Source: JBBRHQ01 sp963738305 (GTDB lineage: Bacteria > Actinomycetota > Thermoleophilia > Solirubrobacterales > 70-9). Taken from it: a stretch of DNA of 64,000 nucleotides. The stretch lies in NCBI GenBank assembly GCA_963738305.1, contig CAVTVU010000006.1, positions 1 through 64,000 on the forward strand. The letters run 5' to 3'. Every line of letters starts with the position of its first letter. The first letter of the stretch is position 1. Positions 8,217 to 17,477 of this stretch are shown in pieces. The notes beneath the pieces were generated by a model, which did not search any database, was not told the DNA's origin, and worked only from the letters and a program-made list of their open reading frames with translations. A program made the translations under genes and the position numbers.

Positions 8217-9698
8217 TCAGCCGATGCGCAGCGAGTGGGTATGACCGGCGACGCTCACGAGCAGCGAAATCCGCTTGCGGCTGGCGAGGAGGAGGCCGCC
8301 GGGCCAGACCGTCCTCGGCTTGTATGCGCAGGGGACGAAGGTGATTTGCTCGAAGCCGTCGTCCACCCGTTGCTGTCCGCCTCTCAGCGCGGTCGGGCCC
8401 CACAGCAACCCCACCTCTCCCTGCTCTTCCCTCGGCACGTTAAGCACCACCCGCTGATGGCCCTCGAGGATTGCCGGGATCTTGGTTTCGAGGGTTCCGG
8501 GAGCGATTCTGGCGGCCTTGGCGAAATCCCGCCCCGCGCCGAACAGTCCGAACGGACCTGCGACCGTCGACATCCGGCGCCAGTCCGGCTGTCCGGCACC
8601 AATGGTCACGGCCTCGCAGCCCACGACCGTGGAGCGACCTTCCCTGCCCGCGGGCTGCCCTGTCGCCTTCGGCTCCGGTTCCGGTTTGGCGAACGCCTCG
8701 ATCAACCGCGCCACCCGGGCCGGTTTCTCGACGTTCGGGGAATGGCCCGCACCGGGAATCAGCGCGGTGCGGGCGCCGCGGATCGCGGCGTAGGCGGCAA
8801 TCGCCTTGCGGGCGTCGTAGATCTGATCCTCGGAGCCGAAGATCGCCAGCAGAGGAATGCCGGTGGCGCGGATCCGGGCATCGAGTGGCCTCTCCTTCGT
8901 GTAGTCGTCCTCGTCGGCCCCGATCGTGTCGTAGGCGTTGAAGGTCATCCGCCGCACGTCTTCGACGAAGCGGTGGGGGACGTCGAAACCCGGGGCGAAC
9001 GCCTCGCTCAACGCATCCTTGATCGTGGCGTCGGTCTTCAGTCGCCAGATCGCCTCGCCCAGCACCGGCCAGTAGGTGAGCCGCGCCAGCAGCCCGAGCT
9101 GGCCGTAGCTGTTGTCGGGAGCCTGGTCGATCAGCACCAACCGGCTGACCAGCCGCGGGGACTGCTGGGCGAGGGCGGTCGCCACGGTGCCGCCCAGCGA
9201 GTGGCCGACTAGGGTCGCGCCGCGAACACCGAGCCTCGCCAGGGCCTCGGCGATCAGGTCGGCCTGCTGCGGCATGGAGTAGGCCGAGGACGGCTTCTCC
9301 GAGCCGCCGTGCCCGAGCAGGTCGACGGCGATCACCCGATGGTGGCGTCGCAGCAGCGGGATCAACCCATCCCACCAGTTGATCGCGCAGGTGTAGCAGT
9401 GGAGGAGAACAACTGGCCCGCCGCTTCCTCCCAGGGAGCGCGAGCGACCGGTGATTCCAGCTCTGCCGGAATTCGTCCGGGAGTGGCGGGGTTGCTGGCG
9501 GGACGAGCTTGCGGCCGCCCTGCCAGCTGGTGGGAGGTCCAGCACTTGCAGGTCGCCCCCGTTTAGGCTGAGGATCTGGCCGCCGGAGACCGTGACCTCT
9601 GCCTGCTCGGTCTCGTGGTCGAGGACGATCGCGTTCAGGACGAGCAGCACCGCCAGCGCCGCCAGCACGCCCAGGAGGACCTTCCAGCGCAGCCTCAC
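8217..9698 (-). CDS. Membrane-anchored alpha/beta hydrolase fused to a beta-rich C-terminal domain
   Basis: A 493-residue protein with three parts. Residues 1-30 are a signal anchor (WKVLLGVLAALAVLLVLNAIVL). From about residue 70 an alpha/beta hydrolase follows: a VVLLHCYTC oxyanion region, nucleophile elbow GHSLGG, acid-loop FGSEDQIYD and catalytic His in GAGHSPNVEKP. After a PEPEP linker comes a 130-residue domain with VVLNVPREEQGEVGLLWG and ITFVPCAY. This resembles small Cys-containing beta domains in secreted actinobacterial proteins (recalled pattern). The catalytic domain is expected outside the membrane. The GTG start overlaps the stop of the upstream HD gene by 2 bp. The substrate is unknown. 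Confidence 0.75.
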   Translation of the reverse strand: MRLRWKVLLGVLAALAVLLVLNAIVLDHETEQAEVTVSGGQILSLNGGDLQVLDLPPAGRAAASSSRQQPRHSRTNSGRAGITGRSRSLGGSGGPVVLLHCYTCAINWWDGLIPLLRRHHRVIAVDLLGHGGSEKPSSAYSMPQQADLIAEALARLGVRGATLVGHSLGGTVATALAQQSPRLVSRLVLIDQAPDNSYGQLGLLARLTYWPVLGEAIWRLKTDATIKDALSEAFAPGFDVPHRFVEDVRRMTFNAYDTIGADEDDYTKERPLDARIRATGIPLLAIFGSEDQIYDARKAIAAYAAIRGARTALIPGAGHSPNVEKPARVARLIEAFAKPEPEPKATGQPAGREGRSTVVGCEAVTIGAGQPDWRRMSTVAGPFGLFGAGRDFAKAARIAPGTLETKIPAILEGHQRVVLNVPREEQGEVGLLWGPTALRGGQQRVDDGFEQITFVPCAYKPRTVWPGGLLLASRKRISLLVSVAGHTHSLRIG

Positions 9699-10285
9699 TC
9701 CGCGCCCGCCGCGTCCTCGCGGGGCTCGAGCCCCAGCTCCGAGGCCTCTGCGGCGAGGGCGGAGATCACGACGCCGATGTGCTCGTCGAGGTCGACCCCG
9801 AGCTCCTCCGCCGCTCGTCGCAGCTGGTCTCGGTCGATGGCCGCGGCGAAGGAGGGCTGCTTCATCTTCTTGCGCACCGACTTCGGCTTCATCCCCTCGA
9901 TCCCGGTGGGGCGGACCAGCGCGCACGCTGTTACGAACCCTGACATCTCGTCCACGGCGTAGAGCGCCTTCGCCATCAGGGTCTCCCGCGGGACGCCCAT
10001 GAAGTCCGCGTGCCCGGCTACGGCGTCGATCACCTCCTGCGGATAGCCGCGCGCCGAGAGCTCCTCGAGGGCGTGGCGGGGATGACCCGTCTCGAGGTCG
10101 GGGAAGCGCTCGTAGTCGAGATCGTGGACGAGGGCGGTGACCGCCCACTGCTGCGGATCCTCGCCATAGCGCTCCGCGTAGGCCCGCATCCCGGCCTCGA
10201 CGGCGAGGGCGTGCTTGCGGAGCGAGTCGGACCCGGTCCATTCGCAGAAAAGCGACCAAGCGTCCTCTCTGGTGGGAGCGGCCAT
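9695..10285 (-). CDS. HD-domain phosphohydrolase family protein
   Basis: A 196-residue protein from ATG 10283-10285. It shows the HD superfamily layout: an early His (RKHALAVE), the HD pair in TALVHDLDYERFPD, and a later GHADF. HD enzymes hydrolyse phosphate esters using metal ions, often on nucleotides. The C-terminal third (GMKPKSVRKKMKQPSFAAAIDRDQLRRAAEELG) is a helical extension found in the tRNA- and nucleotide-related HD branch. The gene is divergent from murA and precedes the hydrolase with a 4-bp overlap. Its substrate cannot be inferred. Confidence 0.75.
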   Translation of the reverse strand: MAAPTREDAWSLFCEWTGSDSLRKHALAVEAGMRAYAERYGEDPQQWAVTALVHDLDYERFPDLETGHPRHALEELSARGYPQEVIDAVAGHADFMGVPRETLMAKALYAVDEMSGFVTACALVRPTGIEGMKPKSVRKKMKQPSFAAAIDRDQLRRAAEELGVDLDEHIGVVISALAAEASELGLEPREDAAGAE

Positions 10286-10373
10286 CGGCGCTGTTAGGCT
10301 AGACGCGGCTTGCGGTCGCGCGCCGCCGGTTGTAGTGCTGCTCCCAAAACCCCTCCATTTGCAGGCATTTCCC

Positions 10374-11675
10374 ATGGAAAAGTTCGTCATCCAAGGTGGG
10401 GTCCCGCTCTCCGGCGAGATCACCGCGGCGGGCAACAAGAACGCCGCGCTGCCGATCCTCGCCGCCTGCCTGCTGACCGAGGAGGAGATGCTTGTCCACA
10501 ACGTGCCGCGGATCCGCGACACCGAGGCACAGCTCCTGCTGCTCGAGCGGCTCGGGGTCGAGATCTCCTGGGTCGCCGACAACAGCGTCCGCATGCAGGC
10601 GGCGAACCTTGGGGAGGTGACGGTCGACGAGGAGATCTCCAGCGCGATCCGCGCGTCCTTCCTGCTCGCCGGCCCGCTTCTGGCGCGCTTCGGCGAGGCG
10701 AGGATGCCCCCGCCGGGCGGAGACTTCATCGGCCGCCGCCGCCTCGACGCCCACCTCGACGCCTTCGCCGAGCTCGGCGCGCGGGTCGGGGGCGACCGCA
10801 TGATCGAGATCTCGGCGCCTCCCGACCGGGCTCCGTGCCTGCCGGATCTTCATGGACGAGCCCTCCGTGATGGGCACCGAGAACGCCCTGATGGCCGCGG
10901 CGCTGACGCCCGGCCCGACGACGATCGCCAACGCCGCCTGCGAGCCCCACGTCCAGGACCTGGCCCGGCTGCTGACCCAGATGGGCGCCCAGGTCGACGG
11001 GATCGGCTCCAACGTGATGACCGTCCACGGCCGCGACCGGCTCGGCGGCGCCGAGCACACGGTCTGCCCCGATCACATCGAGGTCGCCAGCTTCATGGCG
11101 CTGGCCGGCGTGACCGGCGGCGAGCTGCGGATCCGCGACGCCGAGCCGAACGACCTGATGATGGTCCGGCGCCAGTTCTCGCCGGCTCGGGTTCCAGTCG
11201 CTGGTCGAGGGGCGCGACGTGATCGTCCCGCCCGACCAGAGCCTGCGGGTACGCGACGACCTCGGCGACGCGATCCCGAAGATCGAGGACGGGCCCTGGC
11301 CCGCCTTCCCGGCCGACCTGACCTCGATCGCCCTCGCCCTCGCGACCCAGGCCGACGGGGACGATCATGATCTTCGAGAAGATGTTCGAGAACCGCCTCT
11401 TCTTCGTCGACAAGCTGGTCGCGATGGGCGCTCGGATCACGCTGTGCGATCCCCACAGGGCGATGGTCAGCGGTCCGAGCCGGCTTCACGGCGAGCGGGT
11501 CGAGAGCCCCGACATCCGCGCCGGGATGGCGATGCTCATCGCCGCGCTGGCCGCGGAGGGCACCTCGGAGATCGGCAACATCCGCCAGATCGACCGCGGC
11601 TACGAGCAGATCGACGAGCGCCTGCGGGCGCTCGGCGCCCACATCGAGCGCGCCTCGGCCGACGTCCCGGCCTAG
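10374..11675 (+). CDS. murA: UDP-N-acetylglucosamine 1-carboxyvinyltransferase (frameshifted), Cys-to-Asp active site
   Basis: MurA transfers enolpyruvate from PEP to UDP-GlcNAc, the first committed step of peptidoglycan synthesis, in the cytoplasm. The start MEKFVIQGGVPLSGEITAAGNKN carries the K22-N23 pair. Three frameshifts are present: an extra C near 10826, an extra C near 11183 and an extra G near 11361. Repaired, the protein is about 433 residues and runs through MDEPSVMGTENALMAAAL, HIEVASFMALAG and a normal C-terminus. At the PEP-reactive loop the sequence is PGGDFIG, so the usual Cys (C115 in E. coli) is Asp117 (GAC at 10722-10724). The same replacement makes M. tuberculosis MurA insensitive to fosfomycin. 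It lies 26 bp before hisZ. Confidence 0.92.
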
Positions 11676-11701
11676 ACGGACGCTCTCCGGAGGCCCGCAG
11701 C

Positions 11702-12713
11702 GTGATCCACCCGATCCCACCAGGCACCCGCGACATCCTCCCCGACGAGATGCGGGAGCTGCGGCGGCTGCACCTGGCCCTGATGGACGTCTTCGAAGCT
11801 CACGGCTACGGCGAGGTCAGCACGCCGACGATCGAGCACGACGAGGTGATGGCGCGAGGCAACGGACGCTCTGCGGCCAGCTGCCTACCGCTTCTTCGAC
11901 GAGGGCGGCGAGCTGCTCGCACTGCGCTCCGACATGACGATCCCGATCGCCCGGCTGATCGCCAACCGCTACGCCGGCGCCGAGCCGCCGATCCGCCTCT
12001 GCTACATCGCCAACCTCTTCCGCGCCGTGCGCCCGCAGCAGGGGCAGATGCGCGAGTTCGCCCAGGCCGGGATCGAGCTGATCGGCTCCGCGGCGCCCGA
12101 GGGCACAGCCGAGGTGGTCGAGGTGCTCGGCGCCGCGCTGGACGCGGCGGGCCTCGACCGGGCGGTGATCGGCCTCGGCGACTCCGACCTCTTCCGTCAG
12201 CTTCTCTCCGAGCTCGGGGTCGAGGGGGACGCCCGCGACGCGGTTCTCGGAAGGCTCGCCACCCACGACCTGGTGGGCCTCGAGGAAGAGCTGGCCGGTC
12301 TCACGCAGGTGAGCGTCGAGCAGCGCACGACGCTGGTCGCGCTGAGCCAGATGCGCGGGGGGCGCGAGGTGCTCGCCCAGGCGCGCGAGATCGGCGGAGG
12401 GGCGGTCGAACGGGCGATCACCAGGCTCAGCGAGACGGTCGACGCCCTCGAGGCCCGGGGCGCTGCAGAGAGGGTCCGGATCGACCTCGGCCTGCTGCGC
12501 GAGCTGGGCTACTACAGCGGCGCGATCCTCGAGGTCTACGACCCCGCGCTCGGGCACGTGCTCGGGGGCGGAGGCCGCTACGACCAGCTGATGTCGAGGT
12601 TCGGCGTGGACCTCCCGGCCGCCGGCTTCGCCCTCTACCTGGAACGGGTCCACGTCGCCCTGCTCGAGGAGGAGCGCCGGCGAGAGGGCGGAGCGGGAGG
12701 AGAGGGGCCATGA
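11702..12713 (+). CDS. hisZ: ATP phosphoribosyltransferase regulatory subunit HisZ (frameshifted)
   Basis: HisZ is a histidyl-tRNA-synthetase-like protein without synthetase activity that forms a complex with short HisG and is needed for its activity and histidine feedback. It starts GTG 11702 with IHPIPPGTRDILPDE. Class II synthetase-like motifs follow, including LRSDMTIPIARLI and the C-terminal GGGRYDQL. One frameshift near 11881-11895 (CAGCTGCC, probably an extra T) separates the first 60 residues from YRFFDEGGELLALRSDM. The repaired length is about 336 residues. The stop overlaps hisG as ATGA. Confidence 0.9.
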
Positions 12714-13397
12714 CCCAGGTCGCCGGGGCGCTCGCCCCGAAGGCGGACGGGCCGCTGAAGCTCGCCGTTCCGCGCGGTGCCCTGTACGAGGGCACGCTGG
12801 ACCTGCTGGAAGCCGCGAGCATCCCGACCGCGGAGCTGCGCGGGGACTCGCGCTCGCTGATCTTCGAGGCGGGGGGGATCACGCTGGTGAGCATGCGCCC
12901 CTCCGACGTCCCGACCTACGTCGAGGCGGGAGCGGCCGACGTCGGCATCACCGGCAAGGACGTGCTGCTCGAGCAGTCCGAGAGGATGGTCTACGAACTG
13001 GCTGACCTCGGCTTCGGCCACTGCCGGATGGTCCTCGCCGGAAGGGTCGGCGACTCCCGACTGGGCGAATCCGACTCGCCGCCTCGGGATCATGCGCATC
13101 GCGACCAAGTACCCGCGCATCTCGGAGCGCCACTTCGAGCAGAGCGGGCGCCAGGCCGAGGTGATCGAGGTCAAGGGATCGGTCGAGCTGGCGCCGCTGG
13201 TCGGGCTCGCGGACGGGATCGTCGATCTCGTCGCCAGCGGAAGAACGCTGGCGGAGAACGAGCTCGAGGTTCGCGAGGAGATCGCGGTCTGCACCGCCCG
13301 CTTCGTCGCAAACCGCGTCGCTCACAAGCTCCGGGCCGCGGAGGTCGACGAGCTGACCTCGAGGCTGAGGGAAGCGAGCGCGGGGAGCCCGCCATGA
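12710..13397 (+). CDS. hisG: ATP phosphoribosyltransferase, short form (frameshifted)
   Basis: HisG joins ATP and PRPP in the first step of histidine synthesis. At about 228 residues after repair this is the short form, which lacks the C-terminal regulatory domain and depends on HisZ, encoded just upstream with a 4-bp overlap. Family sequence includes LAVPRGALYEGTLDLLE, VGITGKDVLLE and, after a frameshift near 13068, LGIMRIATKYPRI and GLADGIVDLVASGRTL. The break is best explained by one extra A in GAATCC. The end overlaps hisD by 4 bp. Confidence 0.92.
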
Positions 13398-14663
13398 GGA
13401 TCACCCGGGTCGATTGGGACGGTGCCGACCCGGCCGACCTGGCGGCCCGGCTGCGCCCGGATGCCGTCGCCGGGGCACCGGTGGCCAACGAGGTGGCCGA
13501 GATCGTCGCGGCGGTGCGGGAGGGCGGCGACAGGGCGGTGCTCGAGCTGGGGGAGCGCTTCGACGGAGTCAGGCCCCAGAGCCTTCGAATCCCGGTCGCC
13601 GAGATCCAATCGGCGGCAGCCACCCTCGACCCCAGCTTCCTCGAGGCCTTGGGGGTCGCCGCCGCCAACATCCGCCTCGTGGCCGAGAGCCAGCTCGCCG
13701 CCGAGCCCGTGGCGGTCGAGCTTCCGCAGGGCCACACGGTGGCGATCCGCGAGATCCCGGTTGGCAGCACCGGCATCTACGTCCCGGGCGGCGGGGCGGC
13801 ACTCGCTTCCAGCGCCCTGATGTGCGCAATCCCGGCCCGGGTGGCAGGGGTGGGGCGAATCGCGCTGGCCTCGCCCCCCGGGAGCGAGGGGCATGTCAGC
13901 GCCGCCGTGCTCGCCGCCTGCGACGAGGCCGGGGTCGACGAGGTCTACGCGATGGGCGGGGCCCAGGCGATCGCCGCCCTCGCCCTCGGTACCGAGACGG
14001 TCCAGTCGGTTGACCTCCTCGCCGGTCCCGGCAACCCCTATACGCAGGAGGCCAAGCGCCAGCTCTTCGGCCGGGTCGGGATCGACGGCCTCGCGGGGCC
14101 GTCCGAGCTGATGGTGATCCTCGGCGAGGGCGCCCGGCTCGAGTGGGTCGCGCTCGACCTCTGCGCGCAGGCGGAGCACGGCGCCGGGACGCCCGCTGGT
14201 CGCCGCCGCGGTGGAGACCCGGGTCCTCGACGCGCTGGCCGAGCGCGTGGTGGAGCTGGCGGGCTCGCGCCCCAGCGTCGCCGACGCCGCCCTCGCCCTC
14301 GTCGCGATCCCAGACACCGACTCCGGGCTGGCCCTCGTCAACGCTTTCGCTCCCGAGCACCTCCAGATCGCCACCGAGGACGCGGAGATCCAGGCCGCTT
14401 CCGTGATGACGGCCGGCTGCGTGTTCATCGGTGAACGGTCAGGCACCGCCTTCGGGGACTACGCCGCCGGCTCCAACCACGTGCTGCCCACCGGGGGCGC
14501 CGGGCGCTTCCAGGGACCGCTGGGCCCAGGCGCGTTCAGACGCCGGATCGCGAATGTAAGCTTGCCCCGCGCCGCGGCCGCGGCCCTGGCACCCCACACG
14601 GACGCGCTCGCCCGGGCCGAGGGGCTCCCCGTCCACGGCGAGTCCGGAGCGGCGAGACGATGA
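13394..14663 (+). CDS. hisD: Histidinol dehydrogenase (frameshifted)
   Basis: HisD oxidises L-histidinol to L-histidine in two NAD+-dependent steps using a zinc ion. The repaired protein is about 423 residues. Motifs include PGGGAALASSALMCAIPA, YAMGGAQAIAALALGTE, LAGPGNPYTQEAK, the zinc/catalytic QAEHGAG and the C-terminal FAPEHLQI and GSNHVLPTGG. One frameshift near 14188 (GCCGGGACGCC, an extra G) separates the last 155 residues. The start overlaps hisG and the stop overlaps hisB, each as ATGA. A hisC gene, usual between hisD and hisB in actinomycetes, is absent. Confidence 0.94.
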
Positions 14664-15253
14664 GCAGATCGGCCGAGCAATCGAGAAAGACCAGGGAGAC
14701 CGAGATCCGCGTCTCGGTGGACCTCGATGGCGGCGCGGACGCGGAGATCTCGACCGGCGTGGGGTTCCTCGATCACATGCTCGATCTGCTGGGACGTCAC
14801 GGCCGCCTCGGGTTGCTGGTCGAGGCCCGCGGCGATCTCGACACCGGCGCCCATCACACGGTCGAGGACGTGGGGATCGTCCTCGGGCAGGCGGTGGACG
14901 TCGCCCTCGGCGACCGCTCCGGGATAGGCCGCTACGGCTCGGCGCTGGTGCCGATGGACGAGTCGCTGGCCGAGTGCGCGATCGACATCTCGGGCCGCCC
15001 GCTTTGCGCCTATGAAGCGGACCTGCCGGCGACCACGATCGCCGGCTTCGACACCGATCTCGCCGAGGAGTTCTTCCGCGCCTTTGCGGCCTCCGCCAAG
15101 GTGACCCTGCACATCTCGGTCCGCAGGGGCACCAACGCCCACCACATGATCGAAGCGAGCTTCAAGGCCTTCGCCCGGGCGCTGCGCGACGCGGTCGCGA
15201 TCGATCCGCTCGAGACCGGGATGCCCAGCACGAAGGGAAGCCTCGGCGGTTGA
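14660..15253 (+). CDS. hisB: Imidazoleglycerol-phosphate dehydratase
   Basis: HisB dehydrates imidazole glycerol phosphate to imidazole acetol phosphate with a di-manganese centre. The intact 197-residue protein is monofunctional, with no histidinol-phosphatase domain. The metal-binding motifs GFLDHMLDLLGRHG, GAHHTVEDVGI and RRGTNAHHMIEASFKAFARAL are all present. It sits between hisD and hisH with 4-bp overlaps on both sides. The start ATG 14660 is fixed by the overlap and by TRETEIRVSVDLDG. Confidence 0.97.
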   Translation: MSRSAEQSRKTRETEIRVSVDLDGGADAEISTGVGFLDHMLDLLGRHGRLGLLVEARGDLDTGAHHTVEDVGIVLGQAVDVALGDRSGIGRYGSALVPMDESLAECAIDISGRPLCAYEADLPATTIAGFDTDLAEEFFRAFAASAKVTLHISVRRGTNAHHMIEASFKAFARALRDAVAIDPLETGMPSTKGSLGG

Positions 15254-15880
15254 CGCGGATCGCGATCCTCAACTACGGGATGGGCAACCTCCGCTCGGTG
15301 GCGAAGGCGCTCGAGCACGTCGGGGCCGAGGCGGAGGTCACGGCGGAACCCGCTGCGGTTCGCCGTGCCGACGGCATCATCCTGCCGGGGGTGGGCGCCT
15401 TTCCGAAGGCGATGGAGCGGATCCGCGAGGCGCGGGCTCGACGAGCTGGTGGAGGAGCGCAACGAGGCCGGGGTCCCGATCCTCGGAATCTGTCTCGGGC
15501 TGCAGCTGCTCTTCGAGTCCTCGACCGAGCTGGGCGGCTCGCCCGGGCTCGGGCTGCTGGAGGGCGAGGTGACCGATCTCGACGCCGGCGGCCTCAAGGT
15601 GCCGCATATCGGCTGGTCGCCGGTGGAGTGGGAGCGCGTCTCCCCGCTGGCGCTGGGGATCGATCCCGGGACGCCCTTCTACTTCGTCCATTCCTTCGCC
15701 GTCCGGCCGCGGGAGGACGAGGTGCTCGGGACCGTCGCCCACGGCGAGCGATTCGCCTGCGCCGTCGAGCGGGACAGGGTCTTCGGCGTCCAGTTCCATC
15801 CGGAGAAGTCGAGCTCCGCGGGCCTGGCGCTGCTGGCGAACTTCGCGGGCTTCTGCGCCCGCACGCCGGCCGCCGCGTGA
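15250..15880 (+). CDS. hisH: Imidazole glycerol phosphate synthase, glutaminase subunit HisH (frameshifted)
   Basis: HisH is a class I glutamine amidotransferase that supplies ammonia to HisF. Translation begins at TTG 15250, overlapping the hisB stop. The sequence reads TRIAILNYGMGNLRSVAKALE. The catalytic Cys lies in ILGICLGLQLLFE and the His-Glu pair in FGVQFHPEKSS. A single extra base near 15433 (GCGCGGGCTC) breaks the frame; repaired, the protein is about 209 residues, normal for HisH. The end overlaps hisA, and hisF lies 100 bp beyond hisA. Confidence 0.93.
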
Positions 15881-16606
15881 TCCTCTATCCGGCGATCGAC
15901 ATTCGCGGTGGTGCCGCCGTCCGCCTCACCCAGGGGGACTACGCCCGCGAGACGCGGTATGACGCCGATCCCGTTGACGCCGCCGCGCGGTGGGCGGACG
16001 GGGGCGCCGCGATCCTGCACGTGGTCGACCTCGACGGAGCCAGGAGCGGGTCCCCGCAGAACCTCGACGCCGTGAGGCGGATCGCCGCCGCGGTCAGCTG
16101 CCCAATCCAGGTCGGGGGCGGCCTGCGGGATGCGGCGGCGATCGCGGACGTCCTGCGGGCCGGCGCCGAGCGGACCGTGATCGGCACCGCGGCGCTGCGC
16201 GATCCCGCGTTCCTGGAGCGGATGCTCGCCGAGCACGGGGAGCGGGTGGTGGTGTCGGTGGACGCCCGAGGCGGCAGGGTCTCGCTCGCCGGCTGGGACG
16301 GAGAGCAGCGAATCCGATGCCGCCGAGTCGGTGGCCGAGCTGGGCGGGCGCGGGGTGAGGCGATTCCTCTTCACCCCGATCGAGGTCGACGGGACGATGG
16401 AGGGGCCGGGCATGGAGGAGCTGGCTCGGGTCGCGGCCGCGACTCCGGCTGAGATCGTCTACTCGGGCGGGATCGGTGACCTGGAGGACCTTCGTGTGCT
16501 CGCCGCCGATTCGCCGCCCAACGTGACCGGCGTGATCGTCGGCCGCGCGCTCTACGAGGGGCGGTTCACCGTTGCCGAGGCGAAGCAGGCTCTGACAAAC
16601 ACCTGA
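15877..16606 (+). CDS. hisA: ProFAR isomerase HisA (frameshifted)
   Basis: HisA is a (beta/alpha)8 barrel that isomerises ProFAR to PRFAR. It starts GTG 15877 with ILYPAIDIRGGAAVRLTQGD, which holds the catalytic Asp. Also seen are IQVGGGLRD, VIGTAALRDP and the C-terminal IVYSGGIGDLEDL and GVIVGRALYEGRF. An extra A near 16311 (CGAATCC) breaks the frame; the repaired protein is about 242 residues. Actinobacterial HisA is sometimes the bifunctional PriA that also serves tryptophan synthesis; whether this one is bifunctional cannot be settled by eye. Confidence 0.92.
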
Positions 16607-16630
16607 GCCGCTGCCGAGATGTACCTCGAA

Positions 16631-16667
16631 CACCAATGAGGTGACTTATTCACGTCTCGCCGGCGGG
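16631..16667 (+). repeat. 37-bp dispersed element, copy B1
   Basis: CACCAATGAG...CTTATTCACGT...GGCGGG in the hisA-hisF gap matches a second copy at 45819-45855 in 33 of 37 positions. The AT-rich core is unlike the surrounding sequence. It lies about 40 bp before the hisF start, so it could contain a promoter or regulator site. No protein frame is shared by the copies. Confidence 0.6.
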
Positions 16668-16706
16668 GATTGCCCATCGCATGCGCGCGCCGCGTAGCCT
16701 CAGGGC

Positions 16707-17465
16707 GTGGTCCTGAAGCGAGTGATCCCCTGCCTGGACGTCGACGCCGGTCGCGTCGTCAAGGGCACCAACTTCATGGGCCTGCGCGACGCGGGCGATC
16801 CGGTGGAGCTGGCCGAGCGGTACGACGAGGAGGGCGCGGACGAGCTCGTCTTCCTCGACATCACCGCCTCGCATGAGCGCCGCGAGACGATCGTCGAGCT
16901 GGCCCGGCGGACCGCGGACAACGTCTTCATCCCGTTCACGATCGGGGGTGGCATCCGCTCGGTCGCCGACGCACAGGCAGTCCTCGACGCGGGCGCCGAC
17001 AAGGTCTCGGTCAACTCGGCTGCCCTGCGCCGCCCCGAGCTCCTCGACGAGCTGGCCGACACCTTCGGCGCCCAGTGCGTGGTGATCGCGATCGACGCCA
17101 AGTGCGAGGCGGCGGGTTGGGGCATCTACGTGAACGGGGGGCGACAGCGGGTCGAAGGGCGCGAGGCGCTCGACTGGGCGCGGGAGGCGACCGAGCGGGG
17201 AGCGGGGGAGGTGCTGCTCACCAGCATGGACCGCGACGGCACCAACGACGGCTATGACCTCGAGCTGACCCGAGCCGTGGCCGGCGCGGTCGGCGTGCCG
17301 GTGATCGCCTCGGGCGGCGCCGGGCGCCTCGAGCACCTCAGCGAGGCGATCTCCGAGGGAGGAGCCGACGCCGTGCTCTGCGCGTCGATCTTCCACTACG
17401 GAACCTTCACCATCTCCGAGGCGAAGCGGCGGATGGCGGCCGACGGCATCCCGGTGCGGCTCTAA
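16707..17465 (+). CDS. hisF: Imidazole glycerol phosphate synthase, cyclase subunit HisF
   Basis: HisF closes the imidazole ring of IGP from PRFAR and ammonia delivered by HisH, also releasing AICAR to purine synthesis. The intact 252-residue barrel starts GTG 16707 with VLKRVIPCLDVDAGRVVKGTNF, including catalytic Asp11. TIGGGIRSV, DRDGTNDGYD (catalytic Asp130) and ASGGAGRLEHL follow. It is the last his gene in the window, separated from hisA by 100 bp with element B1. hisI, hisE and hisC are not present here. Confidence 0.97.
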   Translation: MVLKRVIPCLDVDAGRVVKGTNFMGLRDAGDPVELAERYDEEGADELVFLDITASHERRETIVELARRTADNVFIPFTIGGGIRSVADAQAVLDAGADKVSVNSAALRRPELLDELADTFGAQCVVIAIDAKCEAAGWGIYVNGGRQRVEGREALDWAREATERGAGEVLLTSMDRDGTNDGYDLELTRAVAGAVGVPVIASGGAGRLEHLSEAISEGGADAVLCASIFHYGTFTISEAKRRMAADGIPVRL

Positions 17466-17477
17466 ACGGGAATCGGC

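Noticed and set aside
10820..16320. Programmed frameshifting or pseudogenisation of the murA-his genes
   Set aside because: No slippery heptamers; breaks occur at scattered points in nearly every gene and one-base repairs give full-length conserved proteins.
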